DNA of 64,000 nucleotides from Pararhodobacter aggregans (lineage in GTDB: Bacteria; Pseudomonadota; Alphaproteobacteria; Rhodobacterales; Rhodobacteraceae), in assembly GCF_003075525.1 (NCBI RefSeq), contig NZ_QDDR01000010.1, positions 1 through 64,000 of the forward strand, in the 5' to 3' direction. This document shows positions 51,915 to 63,124 of this stretch, one piece after another; the first letter of the stretch is position 1; each line of letters opens with the position of its first letter. The notes beneath the pieces were generated by a model that saw only the letters and a program-made list of their open reading frames with translations, made no database searches and had not been told where the DNA came from. Made by a program: the position numbers and the translations under genes.

Positions 51915-53075
51915 ATGACCCCGCACGAGATCGAACACGCCGCCGCCGAGCCGCAACCCGCCAACCGCCTGTCGCTGGTCGATCGCTACCGGCTGCAGAC
52001 CTGGTTCCTGGGGATCATCGCCTTTTCGATGATCCTGTTCCTGCTGGTGCAGGCGCGGTTCATCCTGATCTCGCTGGTCATCGCCATCATCCTCTTCTCG
52101 CTGACGGCGGATGCGATCACCGCCTTCTCGCGGCTCAGGATCGGGTCGTGGAAGATCACCAACTGGCTGGCCTCGGTCGGGGCCTTCGCCATGATCGCGG
52201 TGATCCTGCTGACCCTCACCGGCATCATCATCAGCCAGATCAACACGGTGGTGACGACGACGCTGGGCTATACCGACCAGGCGATTGCCGCCATGGCGCG
52301 GCTCGCCGCCTGGATCTCGCCCGAGGCCGAGCAGATGGTCGAAACCTCGATCCGCTCGATCCAGGTCTCGACCTATATCAGCACGCTGGCCGGGCAGGCC
52401 TCGAACCTGCTCAGCGCGACGACGCTGGTCATCCTGTTCGTGGGTTTCCTCTTTGCCGAGCGGCTGTGGTTCAACACCAAGCTGGAGAACCTGCTGCACG
52501 ACAAGGCGCAGGCCAAGCGCGTGGGCCGCATCATCCATTCCATCGTCCGGCGGGTGAACCATTACCTTCTGGTCAAGACCGGTGTCTCGCTGGCGACCGC
52601 GCTGGCGGTCTATCTGCTGATGGAGGGGTTCCGCCTCGATTTCGCCGGGCCCATGGCGATCCTGACCTTCGTGCTGAACTACATCCCCTCGGTCGGCTCG
52701 ATCATCGCCACGATCCTGCTGGGGCTGGTGGCGCTGATCCAGGTGACGGAACCGGCGACGGCGCTGCTGGTCTTCGTGCTGGCGGGGATGATCCAGTTCG
52801 TGCTGGGCTCGGTCATCGACCCGATGCTGATGGGCCGGGCGCTGAGGGTGTCGTCCTTCGGCATCATCATCTCGCTCGCCTTCTGGGGGGCGCTCTGGGG
52901 GATCGCCGGGATGTTCCTGGCGGTGCCGATCATGGTCGCGGCGATGATCGTCTGCTCGCATATCCCCGCCGCAAGGCCGGTGGCGGTGCTGCTGTCGCGC
53001 GAGGGGCTGCCGGAGATCGAGGAAGCGGGAACCGTCACGGACGAGGGCGAACCGATCCGCCGCGCGGCAGAGTGA
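51915..53075 (+). CDS. AI-2E family transporter
   Basis: 386-residue inner-membrane protein with about eight helices. It has the family's N-terminal hairpin (LGIIAFSMILFLLVQARFILISLVIAIILFSL-type region), a long central soluble segment (INTVVTTTLGYTDQAIAAMARLA) and the conserved LNYIPSVGSIIATILLGLVALIQ and GSVIDPMLMGRALRVS blocks. Family members are exporters of varied small molecules or Na+/H+ antiporters; actual AI-2 transport should not be assumed. A REP element begins 2 nt after its stop. Confidence 0.9.
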   Translation: MTPHEIEHAAAEPQPANRLSLVDRYRLQTWFLGIIAFSMILFLLVQARFILISLVIAIILFSLTADAITAFSRLRIGSWKITNWLASVGAFAMIAVILLTLTGIIISQINTVVTTTLGYTDQAIAAMARLAAWISPEAEQMVETSIRSIQVSTYISTLAGQASNLLSATTLVILFVGFLFAERLWFNTKLENLLHDKAQAKRVGRIIHSIVRRVNHYLLVKTGVSLATALAVYLLMEGFRLDFAGPMAILTFVLNYIPSVGSIIATILLGLVALIQVTEPATALLVFVLAGMIQFVLGSVIDPMLMGRALRVSSFGIIISLAFWGALWGIAGMFLAVPIMVAAMIVCSHIPAARPVAVLLSREGLPEIEEAGTVTDEGEPIRRAAE

Positions 53076-53076
53076 C

Positions 53077-53137
53077 GTAGGGTGCGTGCTTGCACGCACC
53101 GATCCCGCCGGTGGTGCGTGCGAGCACGCCCCCTGCG
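53077..53137. repeat. REP cluster 2, upstream of the RAYT gene (inverted pair)
   Basis: 53077-53100 is a perfect plus-strand REP (GTAG + GGTGCGTGCTTGCACGCACC). 53113-53137 is a minus-strand copy with GA in the loop position, one arm mismatch and GCAG instead of GTAG. They are 12 nt apart, a BIME-like arrangement. Confidence 0.9.
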
Positions 53138-53175
53138 TTAAGCCTTCTCTCACCGGTTTCCGCGTTGATCGGGGC

Positions 53176-53652
53176 ATGTCCTCGTATCTCCGCCCCCGCG
53201 TTCCCGGTGCCACGATCTTCTTCACCGTCCGTCTGGACGCGGCCGGCGGCACGCTGCTCACCGACGAGATCGACCGCCTGCGCCACGCCGTGGCAGCCAC
53301 GCGACGGGAGCGGCCGTTTACCATCGACGCTTTCGTGGTGCTGCCGGACCATCTGCATTGCGTCTGGACCCTGCCCGAGGGGGATTGCGAGTATTCGGAG
53401 CGGTGGCGGTTGATCAAATCCCGCTTCTCGATGGGATTGCCACCGGGCCCTCGGCGGCATTCCCACCTTGCCCGGAACGAGAGGGCGATCTGGCAACGCC
53501 GCTTCTGGGAACACCATATCCGCGATGCGGAGGATTACCGCGCGCATGTCGCGTATTGCCGGGCCAATCCGGTCAAGCACGGGCTCGCGACATCGCCCGA
53601 GGATTGGCCCTTTTCCTCGGTCCACCGCGACCGCCGCCTCGGCCTGCTGTAG
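53176..53652 (+). mobile_element. REP-associated tyrosine transposase (RAYT, TnpA-REP)
   Basis: 158-residue single-strand-specific nuclease of the IS200/IS605-like Y1 family, domesticated type. The HUH-type metal motif is HLH (H59, H61) in VVLPDHLHCVWTLPEGD. The RAYT-specific WQRRFWEHHIRDAEDYRAH follows, then the catalytic Tyr Y127 in VAYCRANPVKHGL, and the end DWPFSSVHR. All key residues are intact. REP pairs flank the gene, and its TAG stop is part of the GTAG of the downstream REP. It probably cuts and moves REP sequences. Confidence 0.93.
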
Positions 53653-53724
53653 GGTGCGTGCTTGCACGCACCGTCGGGGCGGATTCGGGTCGGGGGACGG
53701 TGCGTGCAAGCACGCACCCTACGG
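53649..53724. repeat. REP cluster 3, downstream of the RAYT gene (inverted pair)
   Basis: Plus-strand copy at 53649-53672 (GTAG then GGTGCGTGCTTGCACGCACC) and perfect minus-strand copy at 53699-53722, 26 nt apart. The first supplies the RAYT stop codon. Confidence 0.92.
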
Positions 53725-53803
53725 GGCGCCGTGCCTCACCGGATGCGGCCGCAGGTTTTTGACGAAACCCGCTTGCCCGCGCCTGCCTTGAGGATGGACA
53801 GCC

Positions 53804-55603
<1,800 letters not shown>

Positions 55604-55653
55604 GGCGGGCATATGAGCAGGTTTCTTCGAGCCGTCAATGCTTGCTTTGGGCC

Positions 55654-56805
55654 CTAGAGCTGCGCGTCGAGCGTGGCGTGGTAAAGCCGGGCATAGGCCG
55701 TGGCCTCGGCCGCATCCGAGCTTTGCCAATCGGCGCGGGACAGCCAGTCGGGATGCGGCTCGGTCCCCCAGCCGGGCAGGTCGGGGACGCCGAGATGCCC
55801 CGCCTCGACCCGGAACGGGTCGGTGGTGAAAAGGCCCCGCTGCCAGGGGTAGTAATCCTCGCCCTCGATCGAGAATTCGAGGTATTTGCCGGCATTCGGG
55901 ATGGCCCGCATCAGATGCATCGTCGCCAGCGTCACCAGACCCAGATTGGCGGCATGGGGCGTGACCGCCAACCCCTCGGCCGAGGCCAGCCGGGCGACAT
56001 GCAGCGTCTTCGCCAGCCCGCCCAGATAGAGGATATCGGGCTGCACCACATCGACCGCCCGGTCGCGGATCATGCGGGCGAAGGTGGTGACCTCCACCTC
56101 TTGCTCGCCGCCGGTCACGTCGATGTCCAGTGCCTCGGCCACGGCGGCGGTGGCGTCGAGGTCCCACCAGGGCACCGGCTCCTCGTAATGGCCGACGCCA
56201 TTATCCTCCAGCATCCGGCCCACGGCGATGGCGCGCGGCACGGAGAAACCCGAATTGGCGTCGACCAGCGTGTCGAGGCCGCGCAGCGCCCCGGTCACGG
56301 CGGGGATGATCGCCTCGGTCCGGCCCTCCCATTGGTCGCGGTCCTCGCCCATCTCGGCGCCGATGCGGAACTTGGCGGCGGTGAAACCCTGCTCGCCGCA
56401 GATCCGCTTCAGGCGCTCGGCCTCCTCATCCGGGGTCAGGTCACGGCGCATAGAGCTGGCATAGGCGCGCACCGGCCCGGCGCTGCCGCCCAGAAGTGCG
56501 GCCACCGGCTTGCCGGCCCGCCGCCCCGCCATGTCCCACAGCGCCGTGTCGAGCCCGGCCAGCGCCCGGTTGCGATAGGAGCCGGGGAATTTGTGCTCGG
56601 CCCGCTCGATCCGGGCGACCAGCGCGGCGATGTCGGCCGAATCCTGGCCCAGGGCCCAGGGGGTGATCTGGCGGTGAAAGACGCGGGCGGTGAGATCGGC
56701 GTTATAGGTCGCGGTCTGGCCCCAGCCGATGGCGCCATCCTCGGCCGTCGCCTTGACGAAGCAGACGAATTCGTCGTGGAAAGTCTCGAGGCGGATCAGG
56801 CGCAT
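55654..56805 (-). CDS. Enolase-superfamily enzyme (mandelate racemase/muconate lactonizing type)
   Basis: 383-residue metal-dependent dehydratase, racemase or epimerase acting on a carboxylate. The N-terminal capping domain is followed by the barrel with the base in AAKFRIG (K-x-R in place of K-x-K), metal ligands D in [10 protein letters not shown] in [10 protein letters not shown] in GGEQE, and His in VTPHAANLG. This pattern fits the mandelate-racemase subgroup. A sugar-acid or aromatic acid substrate is likely but not readable. Stands alone, 50 bp before lepA on the same strand. Confidence 0.86.
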   Translation of the reverse strand: MRLIRLETFHDEFVCFVKATAEDGAIGWGQTATYNADLTARVFHRQITPWALGQDSADIAALVARIERAEHKFPGSYRNRALAGLDTALWDMAGRRAGKPVAALLGGSAGPVRAYASSMRRDLTPDEEAERLKRICGEQGFTAAKFRIGAEMGEDRDQWEGRTEAIIPAVTGALRGLDTLVDANSGFSVPRAIAVGRMLEDNGVGHYEEPVPWWDLDATAAVAEALDIDVTGGEQEVEVTTFARMIRDRAVDVVQPDILYLGGLAKTLHVARLASAEGLAVTPHAANLGLVTLATMHLMRAIPNAGKYLEFSIEGEDYYPWQRGLFTTDPFRVEAGHLGVPDLPGWGTEPHPDWLSRADWQSSDAAEATAYARLYHATLDAQL

Positions 56806-56900
56806 GGGCAGGTCCCGGCTGTTTCGCATCAGACTAGCCGCGCCCTGCCCCGCCGTCCATGGCGGCGTAGGATGGGCAATATTGCCCATCCTGCCGGGCG

Positions 56901-57218
56901 TTAGAGCCGCAGGCCGCCGGTCTGTTCCAGCCAGAAGGCCAGGCGTTCCTTCAGGATCCGGGGCTGGCTCAGCGCCTCGGTCTCGGGGTCGAGGCGTTCG
57001 AGGATCTCGACCCGGTAGCCTGCCGTCGACGCGGCCTGCAGGCCGGCATGGGGATGGGCACCCTGCCCCAGCGTGAAGCGCAGCCGGTTCTCGACCGTGT
57101 CGAGCCGGGGCGCGGCGGCGATCCAGAGATGCCCGCCCGCGTGGATGGCGTAGATCCCGGCCTGCGGTCTGGCCTCGCGATAGGACGAGGCGGCGGCTTT
57201 GCGGTCCTGACGGTTCAT
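56901..57218 (-). CDS. GIY-YIG nuclease-family small protein
   Basis: 105-residue protein whose residues 20-65 match a degenerate GIY-YIG domain: AGIYAIHAGGHLWIAAAPRLDTVENRLRFTLGQGAHPHAGLQAA (GIY at 21-23). This variant is known from HTH/GIY-YIG fusion regulators, but no HTH is present here. Nuclease activity is uncertain because the YIG half is changed to LWI. AAAGGAG 8 nt before the ATG fixes the start. Divergent from the DUF2239 gene across a 20-bp palindrome. Confidence 0.78.
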   Translation of the reverse strand: MNRQDRKAAASSYREARPQAGIYAIHAGGHLWIAAAPRLDTVENRLRFTLGQGAHPHAGLQAASTAGYRVEILERLDPETEALSQPRILKERLAFWLEQTGGLRL

Positions 57219-57267
57219 GGCGCGACTCCTTTGATGCGGTTGATAGCAGAGCTCTGCGCCTCGCACA

Positions 57268-57287
57268 ATATTACCCGGGTAATATTG
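57268..57287. promoter_or_regulatory. 20-bp perfect palindrome, putative operator
   Basis: AATATTACCCGGGTAATATT lies in the 100-bp gap between two divergent genes and overlaps a TTGACA-like -35 (57286-57291) directed towards the DUF2239 gene. Its size and symmetry fit a dimeric repressor of TetR or ArsR type. The regulator is not in the window. Confidence 0.6.
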
Positions 57288-57318
57288 ACAAACGATCCCG
57301 CCCGGTGTTCATGGCGCC

Positions 57319-57816
57319 ATGGAACAGAATGATACATGCACCGCCTTTCTGGGGCTCGAGATCGTGGCCGAGGGGCCGCTGGCGCAGGTGGCGCCGGTGG
57401 CCCTGGCCAAGGGGGCGCTGGTCTTCGATGACCGGACGGGGCGGGTCGTCGACCTTGACCCGCGCGATTGGGTCGTGCCGCCCCCGCCCCGGCGCGGACG
57501 GCCGAAGCTGGGGGTGGTGGCGCGGGAAGTCACGCTGCTGAAACGCCATTGGGACTGGCTCGGATCGCAGCCGGGCGGGGCCTCGGCCACGATCCGGCGG
57601 CTGGTCGAGGCCGCGCGCGCCGACGAGGGCGGCGCGGCCGAGCGGCGCGACGCCTGCTGGCGGGCGATGAACGCGCTGGCGGGGGATCTGCCGGGCTTCG
57701 AGGAGGCGAGCCGGGCGCTTTACGCCGGTGATCTGGTGGGCTTCGCGGCAAGGGTCGACGGCTGGCCCGAGGGCATCCGGGGTTATGTGCGGCGGATGGC
57801 GGGGGTGGGTGCCTAG
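57319..57816 (+). CDS. DUF2239 family protein
   Basis: 165-residue uncharacterised cytoplasmic protein. The family is recognised from CTAFLGLEIVAEGPLAQVAPVAL, VFDDRTGRVVDLD and especially RRGRPKLGVVAREVTLLKRHWDWLGSQPGGASATIRRLVEAAR. The basic, helical middle could bind nucleic acid, which is inference. Divergent from the GIY-YIG gene and probably under the same palindromic operator. A REP element starts 8 nt after its stop. Confidence 0.87.
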   Translation: MEQNDTCTAFLGLEIVAEGPLAQVAPVALAKGALVFDDRTGRVVDLDPRDWVVPPPPRRGRPKLGVVAREVTLLKRHWDWLGSQPGGASATIRRLVEAARADEGGAAERRDACWRAMNALAGDLPGFEEASRALYAGDLVGFAARVDGWPEGIRGYVRRMAGVGA

Positions 57817-57823
57817 GGGGTCA

Positions 57824-57909
57824 GGTGCGTGCGAGCACGCACCCTACGGGTGTTTTCGAGTAAGGCCCGGATTCTCCCTTTCCCTGCAGGGTGCGTGCTT
57901 GCACGCACC
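57824..57909. repeat. REP cluster 4 (inverted pair)
   Basis: Minus-strand copy at 57824-57847 with GA in the loop (loop-variant like the 33481 copy) and plus-strand copy at 57886-57909 with GCAG instead of GTAG. They are 38 nt apart, between the convergent DUF2239 and thrS genes. The next 115 bp to thrS holds two GTTGAAAAA repeats and nothing else recognised. Confidence 0.9.
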
Positions 57910-58024
57910 ATCCGCTCAAAAGTCAGACCTTACCACTCCGCCGGCACATTGTTGAAAAAATGCAAATAGGGCCGGCATTCCCCTAAGAACCCCGACCCCC
58001 AATGTTGAAAAAGTATCAGCCTGC

Positions 58025-59971
58025 TCAGGCCATATCAGGCGGCGTCGCCTCGGCGGCAAGCGCCGGGACCAGGGCGTCCAGCGCCATCGTCTCGGTCCGG
58101 TTGTCGCCCAGCCGCCGCACCGACACCGTGCGCTCGGCCACCTCGCGCGCGCCCAGCGCCAGGATCACCGGCACCTTGGCCAGCGAATGCTCACGGACCT
58201 TGTAGTTGATCTTCTCGTTGCGGATGTCGGCCTCGACCCGCAGACCCGCCTTGCGCAGGGCATCCACGACCTCGGCGACATATTCATCCGCCTCGGAGAC
58301 GATCGAGGCCACCACCACCTGCTGCGGCGCCAGCCACAAGGGCAGCTTGCCTGAATAGTTCTCGAGCAGGATGCCGATGAAGCGCTCGAACGATCCCAGA
58401 CAGGCCCGGTGCAGCATCAGCGGCCGGTGCTTGGCACCGTCCGCGCCGACATAGCTCGCGTCCAGCCGCTCGGGCAGGTTCGGGTCGACCTGGAACGTGC
58501 CGCATTGCCAGTCGCGGCCGATGGCATCGGTCAGCACGAATTCCAGCTTCGGCCCGTAGAAGGCCCCCTCACCCGGGAACAGCTCATAGGCATAGCCCGC
58601 CGCGGTCACGGCATTGGCCAGCGCGGATTCGGCGTAATCCCAGCTTTCCTCGGTGCCGATGCGCTTATCCGGCCGCGTCGACAGCTTGATGCGCCATTTG
58701 TCGAAGCCAAGTTCGGCATAGACATCGGCCAGGAATTCGATGAAGCGCTTGGCCTCGCCCTCGATCTGCTCTTCGGTGGCGAAGATATGCGCGTCATCCT
58801 GCGTGAAGCCGCGCACCCGCATGATCCCGTGCAGCGCGCCCGAGGGCTCATACCGCGCGCAGGAGCCGAATTCGGCCATGCGCAGCGGCAGGTCGCGGTA
58901 GGACTTCAGCCCGTGATTGAAGATCTGCACGTGACACGGGCAGTTCATCGGCTTCAGGGCATTGATGGTCTTTTCCTTGGCGCCCTCTTCGTCCACCTCG
59001 ACGATGAACATGTTCTCGCGGTAATTCTCCCAATGCCCCGAGGCTTCCCAGAGCTTGCGGTTCACCACCTGCGGCGTGTTCACCTCGACATAGCCGCCCG
59101 CCCGCTGCTTGCGGCGCATGTAATCCTGCAACGTGGCATAGATCGTCCAGCCGTTCGGATGCCAGAAGATCTGGCCGGGGGCCTCTTCCTGCATGTGGAA
59201 CAGATCCATCTCGCGGCCCAGCTTGCGGTGGTCGCGCTTGGCGGCCTCCTCGAGCATGTGCAGATGCGCTTTCAGGTCGTCGCGGTTCTTGAAGGCCACG
59301 CCATAGATGCGCTGCAGCATGGGGCGCGAGGCATCGCCCAGCCAATAGGCGCCCGCCACATGCGTCAGCTTGAAGCCATCGGCCGGAACCTGACCCGTGT
59401 GCTGCAGATGCGGCCCGCGGCAGAGGTCCTGCCAGTCGCCGTGCCAGTACATGCGCAGGTCCTGATCCTCGGGGATGCGGTTGACCAGCTCGACCTTGTA
59501 GGGCTCGTTGTTCTGCTCGTAATAGGCGATCGCATCGGCGCGCGACCAGACTTCGGTCCGGACCGGCTCGCGGGCGTTGATGATCTTCTTCATCTCGGCC
59601 TCGATGGCGCCCAGATCCTCGGGCGTGAAGGGCTCGGCGCGGTCGAAGTCATAGAACCAGCCGTAATCACGCACGGGGCCGATGGTGACCTTCGTATCCG
59701 GCCAGAGCGCCTGCACGGCGCGGGCCATGATATGCGCGAGGTCGTGGCGGATCAGTTCCAGCGCCGGGCCGTCATCCTTCAGCGTGTTGATCGAGAGGGT
59801 GGCGTCCGACGGGATCGGCCAGGCCAGATCCCAGTGCTGGCCGTTCACCTGGGCCGAGATCGCGGCCTTGGCCAGCGACGGCGCGATGGATTTCGCGACC
59901 TCGCCGGGCGTGATGCCGGCGGAGTATTCACGCACATTGCCATCGGGGAATTTCAGGGAAATCTGGCTCAT
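58025..59971 (-). CDS. thrS: Threonyl-tRNA synthetase
   Basis: 648-residue class II synthetase. The N-terminal TGS domain (1-60) is followed by the editing domain with the zinc-like HDLAH (H76, H80) and [19 protein letters not shown], then the catalytic core with [10 protein letters not shown] (zinc Cys), [38 protein letters not shown] and [19 protein letters not shown], and the anticodon domain ([17 protein letters not shown]). Length is standard. No upstream leader peptide or obvious T-box was seen. Confidence 0.97.
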   Translation of the reverse strand: MSQISLKFPDGNVREYSAGITPGEVAKSIAPSLAKAAISAQVNGQHWDLAWPIPSDATLSINTLKDDGPALELIRHDLAHIMARAVQALWPDTKVTIGPVRDYGWFYDFDRAEPFTPEDLGAIEAEMKKIINAREPVRTEVWSRADAIAYYEQNNEPYKVELVNRIPEDQDLRMYWHGDWQDLCRGPHLQHTGQVPADGFKLTHVAGAYWLGDASRPMLQRIYGVAFKNRDDLKAHLHMLEEAAKRDHRKLGREMDLFHMQEEAPGQIFWHPNGWTIYATLQDYMRRKQRAGGYVEVNTPQVVNRKLWEASGHWENYRENMFIVEVDEEGAKEKTINALKPMNCPCHVQIFNHGLKSYRDLPLRMAEFGSCARYEPSGALHGIMRVRGFTQDDAHIFATEEQIEGEAKRFIEFLADVYAELGFDKWRIKLSTRPDKRIGTEESWDYAESALANAVTAAGYAYELFPGEGAFYGPKLEFVLTDAIGRDWQCGTFQVDPNLPERLDASYVGADGAKHRPLMLHRACLGSFERFIGILLENYSGKLPLWLAPQQVVVASIVSEADEYVAEVVDALRKAGLRVEADIRNEKINYKVREHSLAKVPVILALGAREVAERTVSVRRLGDNRTETMALDALVPALAAEATPPDMA

Positions 59972-60122
59972 CGGCCAAGCTCCTCGTCGTTTCGGCGCCC
60001 ACGGAACGCCCGGTTGCGGGTTATGTCGGGGTTATGTGCCGCGCGCCGCGGGCCTTGTCAACGTTGCATGAAAACGCCGCCGCCCGGGTGGGGCGGCGGC
60101 GCCATGGCGAGGGGTCGCGCCC

Positions 60123-61616
60123 TTATTCCTTGCCCGGCGCCGCGGCCCGGCGGGACTTGATCCAGGGCGAGAGATACGGCCAGACGATGGAGAAGGCCGC
60201 GACCAGCAGCAACAGGGCCGAGATCGGGCGGGTGAAAAAGGGCCAGACCCCCTCGTCCGTATAGGTGATGCCGCGGCGCAGGTTCAGCTCCAGCATCGGG
60301 CCGAGGATGAAAGCCAGGATGAAGGGGCCGACCGGCAGTTTCACCTTGTCCATCAACAGGCCCAGCGCGGCGAAGCCCAAGAGCAGCACATAGTTGAACG
60401 CGGTGGAGGAGCCGACGAAAACGCCGATGAAGCCCAGCACGACGATGGCCGGATAGAGGTAGTGGTACGGGATCTTCAGGATCGCCGGGAACAGGCGCAT
60501 CCCGAAGTATTGCAGGACCAGCGTGATGACCGCAGCCAGGATCGCCGTCAGGAACAGCGCATAGACGATGTCGGGGTTGTTGGCGAAAAGGAGCGGCCCC
60601 GCCTGAATCCCGTGGATCATCAGCCCGCCCAGCAGGATCGCCGTGGTGCCGTCCCCGGGGATGCCCAGCGCCACCATCGGGATCAGCGCGCCGCCGACCG
60701 AGGCGTTGTTCGAGGTTTCCGAGGCGAAGACGCCGTCGACGCAGCCCTTGCCGAATTTCTCGGGGTGTTTCGACGCGGATTTGGCCTGCGCATAGGCCAC
60801 CATGTTGGACAGGGCCGAGCCCATGCCGGGCAAAAAGCCGATCCAGAGCCCGATCATGAAGGACCGGACGATGTTCCAGGCGTTGTCGATGTATTCCCTC
60901 AGCGTCACGCCGAAGCCCCTGATCTGCGAGACATCGACCTCGGGGATCTGCTGTTCGCCCCGGGCGTGGTCCTGCACGATCTGCTTCAGCGCGAAGAGGC
61001 CCAGCATCAGCGCGATCAGGTCGATGCCGCCCGACAGGTAGATCGAACCGAAGGTGAAGCGCGCGTAGCCGTCGATCGGCGCGAAGCCCACCGTCGACAG
61101 CAAGAGCCCCAGCGCCGCCGCCGCCATGCCGTGAAAGATCGAGCCCCGGGCCAGCGCCGCGACCAACGCGATGGCGCAGAACCCGAGCGAGAAATACTCC
61201 CACGGCCCCAGTTTCAGCGCCATCCGGGCCATGAAGGGCGACAGGAACATGGCGATCAGGATCGAGAAGGCGGTGCCGATGAAACTGGCGACGATGGCCG
61301 CGCCCAGCGCTTTGACCGCCTCGCCGTTGCGGGTCATCGGATAGCCGTCGAAGGTCGTGGCGATCGACGAGGGAGAGCCGGGAATGCCCAGCAGGATCGA
61401 GCCGATCATCCCCCCCGACACGCCGCCGATCCAGATGGAGACCAGCATGGCCAGCCCGATATGGGGGTCCATGCCGAAGGTGATGGGCAGCAAAAGCGCC
61501 ACGCCCAGACCGCCCGAAAGGCCCGGAATGGCCCCCAGGATGATGCCCAGCGCGGTTGCGGCCAGGATAATCAGCAGCGTCGTGGGCTGCAGAAGCGACA
61601 GGAAAGTGTCGAACAT
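60123..61616 (-). CDS. tctA: Tripartite tricarboxylate transporter, large permease (TctA family)
   Basis: 497-residue inner-membrane protein with about 11-12 helices. The TctA signature GAIPGLSGGLGVALLLPITFGMD and the internal repeat IGFLPGMGSALSNMVAYAQAKSASKHPEKFGKG are clear, as are TSNNASVGGALIPMVALGIPGDGTTA. It imports an organic acid using the ion gradient with the TctB and TctC partners, which lie just upstream. Last gene of the operon, 10 bp after tctB. Confidence 0.93.
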   Translation of the reverse strand: MFDTFLSLLQPTTLLIILAATALGIILGAIPGLSGGLGVALLLPITFGMDPHIGLAMLVSIWIGGVSGGMIGSILLGIPGSPSSIATTFDGYPMTRNGEAVKALGAAIVASFIGTAFSILIAMFLSPFMARMALKLGPWEYFSLGFCAIALVAALARGSIFHGMAAAALGLLLSTVGFAPIDGYARFTFGSIYLSGGIDLIALMLGLFALKQIVQDHARGEQQIPEVDVSQIRGFGVTLREYIDNAWNIVRSFMIGLWIGFLPGMGSALSNMVAYAQAKSASKHPEKFGKGCVDGVFASETSNNASVGGALIPMVALGIPGDGTTAILLGGLMIHGIQAGPLLFANNPDIVYALFLTAILAAVITLVLQYFGMRLFPAILKIPYHYLYPAIVVLGFIGVFVGSSTAFNYVLLLGFAALGLLMDKVKLPVGPFILAFILGPMLELNLRRGITYTDEGVWPFFTRPISALLLLVAAFSIVWPYLSPWIKSRRAAAPGKE

Positions 61617-61626
61617 GGCCGGGTCC

Positions 61627-62073
61627 TCAGAACAGGATGCCGCGGGGCAGGAAGGCGTTGAGCGCGGTGTGGAACAGCAGATGCACCGATCCCGTCACCG
61701 CGGCGGCATAGATCAGGCCCCGCCACCAGACGCGGCGCTGGGGCCCGGCAATGATCCAGTAAAGGCCGAAGACCGCGCTCAGGCTGGCGAGGTAGAAACC
61801 CACGAGCCACAGCGCCAGGGCGTAGAACAGCAAGAGCCCCGCCATGGTGAGGCCGCGGATCATGGCCTCGGGGTCCATCTTGCGGCCCTGATCGGTGGGC
61901 TTGGTCAGGATCAGACCCAGCCCGCAGATCACCAGAATGGTGCAGGCGAAGATCGGGAACAGCTTGGGGCCGGGGTCGTCGTTGAAGGTGCGCACGGTGA
62001 TCTGCGAGGCGACGGCGATGCCCGCCACGCCCAGCGCCAGCAGACCCGCACCAAGGGGGCGATCGGTGTTCAT
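61627..62073 (-). CDS. tctB: Tripartite tricarboxylate transporter, small permease (TctB family)
   Basis: 148-residue membrane protein with four helices, the small subunit of the tripartite tricarboxylate transporter. It begins MNTDRPLGAGLLALGVAGIAVASQ and has the FNDDPGPKLFPIFACTILVICGLGLIL motif typical of TctB. The ATG at 62073 has GGAGAGA upstream. Located between tctC (58 bp) and tctA (10 bp). Confidence 0.9.
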   Translation of the reverse strand: MNTDRPLGAGLLALGVAGIAVASQITVRTFNDDPGPKLFPIFACTILVICGLGLILTKPTDQGRKMDPEAMIRGLTMAGLLLFYALALWLVGFYLASLSAVFGLYWIIAGPQRRVWWRGLIYAAAVTGSVHLLFHTALNAFLPRGILF

Positions 62074-62131
62074 GTCTCTCTCCTGCCGGGGACGGGGCGC
62101 GCGGGGTCTCCGCCCGCGCGCCCTGCCGGGT

Positions 62132-63088
62132 TCATTGCGCCGCAAGGCCGAGGTGGCGCGCCAGCTCGGCGATATGCTGGTCTTCCTGCTGGACGATGGC
62201 ATTGGCCTCGGCAAGCGAATGCGCAACGAAGCTGCTGTCGGCCGCCGCCAGCGACTGGGCGACCTGCGGGTCATCCCCCATGGCCTGAATCGCGGCGTTG
62301 ATGGTCTCGGCCACCGCCGGGTCGATCCCGGCCGGGCCCAGCACCAGAAGCGGCGCGATCCAGGACACGTTCACGCCCTGATCGAGGCAGGTCTGGAATT
62401 CGGGATAATCGGGATCGGCCACCGGATCGACCATGCAGAGCACCCGCATGTCGCCCGATGTCACGTATTGCCGCGCCGAGCCCGCGCCGAGGTTGCCCAG
62501 CGTGATATGCCCGCCCTGAATGCCCGCGACCTTGTCGACCTCGGCCGAGGCCTCGACCAGCCGCAGGTCGACGCCTTCGTTCATCATGATCGTGCCGGCG
62601 ATGAAATGCGTGGCCTGCCCCAGCGAGACGCCGACCGTGTATTGCCCGGGATGGGCACGGGCATCGTCCACGAACTCGCGCATCGTCTGCCAGGGGGCGT
62701 CGGGCGCCACCGCATAGACCTGCGGCGGATAGCTCTGGGCGATGCCCAGCACGCTGAATTCGTCCAGCCCGTGGCTGTAGCGGCCGGTCTGGATACCCAC
62801 CAGCATCCCGGTATGCTGGAAGAGCAGCGTCTGGCCATCGGGCGCGGCGTTGCGCACCGTCTCCTGCGCCACGACGCCGCCGCCTTCGGGCTGGTTGATG
62901 ACCGCCACCGCCGCGCCGGTGTGGCGTTGCAGGAAATCGGCAAAGATGCGGCCCATGACGTCGGTGCCGCCCCCGGGGCGCGAGGGGATAATCAGCTGGA
63001 CCGGGCCGTTCGGCCAGCTCTGGGCACCGGCGGCACCGGCGGTCAGCGCCAGCGCCAGGGCGGCGGCCAGGGACGTCTGCAGTTTCAT
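62132..63088 (-). CDS. tctC: Tripartite tricarboxylate transporter, binding protein (TctC/Bug family)
   Basis: 318-residue periplasmic binding protein. The signal peptide KLQTSLAAALALALTAGAAGAQ is followed by SWPNGPVQLIIPSRPGGGTDVMGRIF, the conserved PxxPGGGTD loop that binds a carboxylate, and QPEGGGVVAQETVRNAAPDGQTLLF. It delivers the ligand to TctAB. Ligand identity cannot be read; the upstream esterase suggests an acid released from an ester. Confidence 0.92.
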   Translation of the reverse strand: MKLQTSLAAALALALTAGAAGAQSWPNGPVQLIIPSRPGGGTDVMGRIFADFLQRHTGAAVAVINQPEGGGVVAQETVRNAAPDGQTLLFQHTGMLVGIQTGRYSHGLDEFSVLGIAQSYPPQVYAVAPDAPWQTMREFVDDARAHPGQYTVGVSLGQATHFIAGTIMMNEGVDLRLVEASAEVDKVAGIQGGHITLGNLGAGSARQYVTSGDMRVLCMVDPVADPDYPEFQTCLDQGVNVSWIAPLLVLGPAGIDPAVAETINAAIQAMGDDPQVAQSLAAADSSFVAHSLAEANAIVQQEDQHIAELARHLGLAAQ

Positions 63089-63124
63089 GTCATGTCCTCC
63101 CGAATGATCTTGGCGTTGCTCGTG

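Noticed and set aside
55604-56167. Upstream extension of lepA by 188 codons
   Set aside because: The extra sequence is a shifted reading of the enolase-superfamily gene, and LepA length is normal from 55603.
57946-58015. Two GTTGAAAAA repeats before thrS as a regulatory element
   Set aside because: They lie downstream of the thrS stop on its own strand, and only two short copies are seen.
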